A stretch of 6,082 nt of DNA. It comes from Nanosynbacter sp. (lineage in GTDB: Bacteria; Patescibacteriota; Saccharimonadia; Saccharimonadales; Saccharimonadaceae). Below the pieces are notes generated by a model. That model was not told the DNA's origin. It saw only the letters and a list, made by a program, of their open reading frames with translations, and searched no databases. The stretch is from NCBI GenBank assembly GCA_029975625.1, contig JARKOR010000021.1, positions 1 to 6,082 of the forward strand. Direction: 5' to 3'. Position 1 is the stretch's first letter. Each line of letters begins with the position of its first letter. The translations under genes were made by a program, and so were the position numbers. Below are positions 5,459 through 6,082 of this stretch, one piece after another.

Positions 5459-5583
5459 ACTCTGCTCACCGGTGGAGAATTTTTTGCTTTACCCTGGAGT
5501 CTGTAAGTGGGCAGCAGGTCATGAGAGATGAAGAGAAAGAAAACAGATACTGTATGAGACTCAATTTAAAGTGCTGCCATAAG

Positions 5584-5605
5584 GGGGACGTCTCAGAAAA
5601 CGGAA
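5584..5605 (+). repeat. Partial Tn21-family terminal inverted repeat, interrupted by an IS4321/IS5075-type insertion
   Basis: GGGGACGTCTC followed by AGAAAACGGAA matches the outer part of Tn3-superfamily Tn21-subgroup terminal repeats, which start GGGG and contain CTCAGAAAACGGAA. The remaining inner bases, expected to end in ACGCTAAG, are missing; other sequence begins at about 5606. IS4321 and IS5075 are known to insert at this point of such 38-bp repeats. The repeat faces right, so the transposon lay, or lies, to the right and 5583 is outside it. Confidence 0.75.
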
Positions 5606-5945
5606 TCTATGGTCACTCCCGTTTTTGCAACACCGATTTTGACGACAAGTTGGCTTGCTTGAATCTATCCGGCGTCTGAATGGGATTTTATTCCCGCGCC
5701 TCGATGAGTTCCGCGCCTGATGAACCTCCAGAAAATATACGGCTTCAATGAGCCTTTCCGTTTTACAGGTTCCTCAACAGGCCGGTGGGCCGTTAGTATC
5801 ATCAATATCAGTATTCGCAAAACCAGATGAATGATTGTTTAAACTGGTGTATTTCTGCCTTTATGCTTCGTAAGTTTGCTGTCGCGCCGTCAGTGCCCAG
5901 GCTATTCTGGCCAGCTTGTTTGCCAGAGCACAGGTGACGACAAAG
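5606..5945 (-). mobile_element. Right-end remnant of an IS4321/IS5075-type element (IS110 family, IS1111 group), cut by IS26
   Basis: The element begins where the Tn21-type repeat breaks off (TCTATGGTCACTCCC, a sub-terminal-repeat-like start) and ends at the first base of IS26. It contains about 255 bp of non-coding end sequence and then the last 27 codons of the transposase on the minus strand. Its position inside a Tn21-type repeat is the known target choice of these elements. The boundary at 5606 may shift by a few bases because IS110-family ends lack simple terminal repeats. Most of the element is missing. Confidence 0.75.
5861..5945 (-). pseudogene. C-terminal fragment of IS110-family transposase
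   Basis: The minus strand reads VVTCALANKLARIAWAL then TARQQTYEA and a TAA stop at 5861-5863. This is the characteristic end of IS4321/IS5075 transposases, where ALANKLARIAWAL is conserved through the IS110 family. Everything N-terminal of a phenylalanine codon at 5942-5944 is replaced by IS26, including the DEDD-type N-terminal domain and most of the catalytic-serine domain, so it is non-functional. Confidence 0.8.
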
Positions 5946-5959
5946 GGCACTGTTGCAAA
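5946..5959. repeat. IS26 left terminal inverted repeat
   Basis: GGCACTGTTGCAAA is the 14-bp IS26 terminus. It abuts the truncated IS110-family transposase directly. The other end lies outside the window, so no 8-bp target duplication can be checked. Confidence 0.95.
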
Positions 5960-6008
5960 TAGTCGGTGGTGATAAACTTATCATCCCCTTTTGCTGATGG
6001 AGCTGCAC

Positions 6009-6082
6009 ATGAACCCATTCAAAGGCCGGCATTTTCAGCGTGACATCATTCTGTGGGCCGTACGCTGGTACTGCAAATACGG
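6009..6082 (+). CDS. tnpA: IS26 transposase, N-terminal part (cut by the window end)
   Basis: The frame reads MNPFKGRHFQRDIILWAVRW then YCKY and runs off the window after 24 complete codons. This is the N-terminus of the IS6-family DDE transposase of IS26, of about 234 residues. The visible part is the beginning of the N-terminal DNA-binding region; the catalytic DDE residues lie beyond the window. The start codon at element position 64 agrees with IS26. Confidence 0.93.
   Translation, partial: MNPFKGRHFQRDIILWAVRWYCKY

Larger units (their letters stand above)
5946..6082 (+). mobile_element. IS26 (IS6 family), left end, continuing past the window
   Basis: The terminal repeat, the leader and the transposase start 63 bases in all match IS26 as known. 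IS26 spreads resistance and accessory genes by replicative, cointegrate-forming transposition and often truncates neighbouring elements, as seen here. The closely related IS15 variants cannot be excluded from this short part. Confidence 0.93.

Noticed and set aside
5521..5679. 52-codon plus-strand frame starting MRDEEKENRY
   Set aside because: It runs across the Tn21-type repeat into the IS110-family remnant, so at most its first 21 codons are ancestral. It has a poor ribosome binding site and no recognised family.
1..6082. CRISPR array, tRNA, rRNA, origin iterons, toxin-antitoxin pair
   Set aside because: No regularly spaced repeats, cloverleaf sequence, iteron set or recognisable toxin or antitoxin was seen on either strand.

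Overview
The window looks like an accessory, probably plasmid-borne, region of an Enterobacterales host. The basis is its mobile DNA, recognised from memory: the 3' end of an IS5-family element at the left edge (ISKpn26-like), a Tn21-type terminal inverted repeat interrupted by the end of an IS4321/IS5075-type element, and the start of IS26 at the right edge. Replicon and species cannot be determined from the sequence.

Left to right: the IS5-family end (1-138) is followed by a short gene-free stretch. Next comes a minus-strand membrane methyltransferase-like gene of the isoprenylcysteine carboxyl methyltransferase (ICMT)/phospholipid methyltransferase fold (271-735). A 245-bp spacer with small hairpins separates it from a minus-strand CoA-disulfide reductase-like flavoprotein with a C-terminal rhodanese domain (981-2639). 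Diverging from that is a small ArsR-family repressor (2801-3151) whose two cysteines match the spacing of the persulfide sensors SqrR/BigR/YgaV. The AT-rich gap between them holds palindromes suited to a shared operator. A strong terminator at 3363-3439 then separates the repressor from a convergent Dps-family ferritin-like gene (3456-3932). Upstream of dps on the same strand lie a PaaI-like hotdog thioesterase (4047-4484), a NifX/NafY-like cofactor-binding protein with a Cys/His-rich tail (4645-5106) and a DUF134 HTH protein (5081-5401). The last two overlap and are likely translationally coupled, behind a promoter carrying a repeated palindromic element. The right end is nested mobile DNA: a Tn21-family terminal repeat (from 5584), an IS4321/IS5075-type remnant (about 5606-5945), then IS26 (5946 onward), which continues past the window.

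The cargo can be read as a small stress cassette. One arm senses and processes reactive sulfur (ArsR-type sensor plus CoADR-rhodanese). A second handles iron and oxidative stress (Dps). A third is a metal- or cluster-binding protein with its likely own regulator (DUF134/NifX). The thioesterase and methyltransferase have no assigned substrate. That these genes form one functional unit is inference; only the two gene pairs (ArsR/CoADR-Rhd and DUF134/NifX) have direct layout support.
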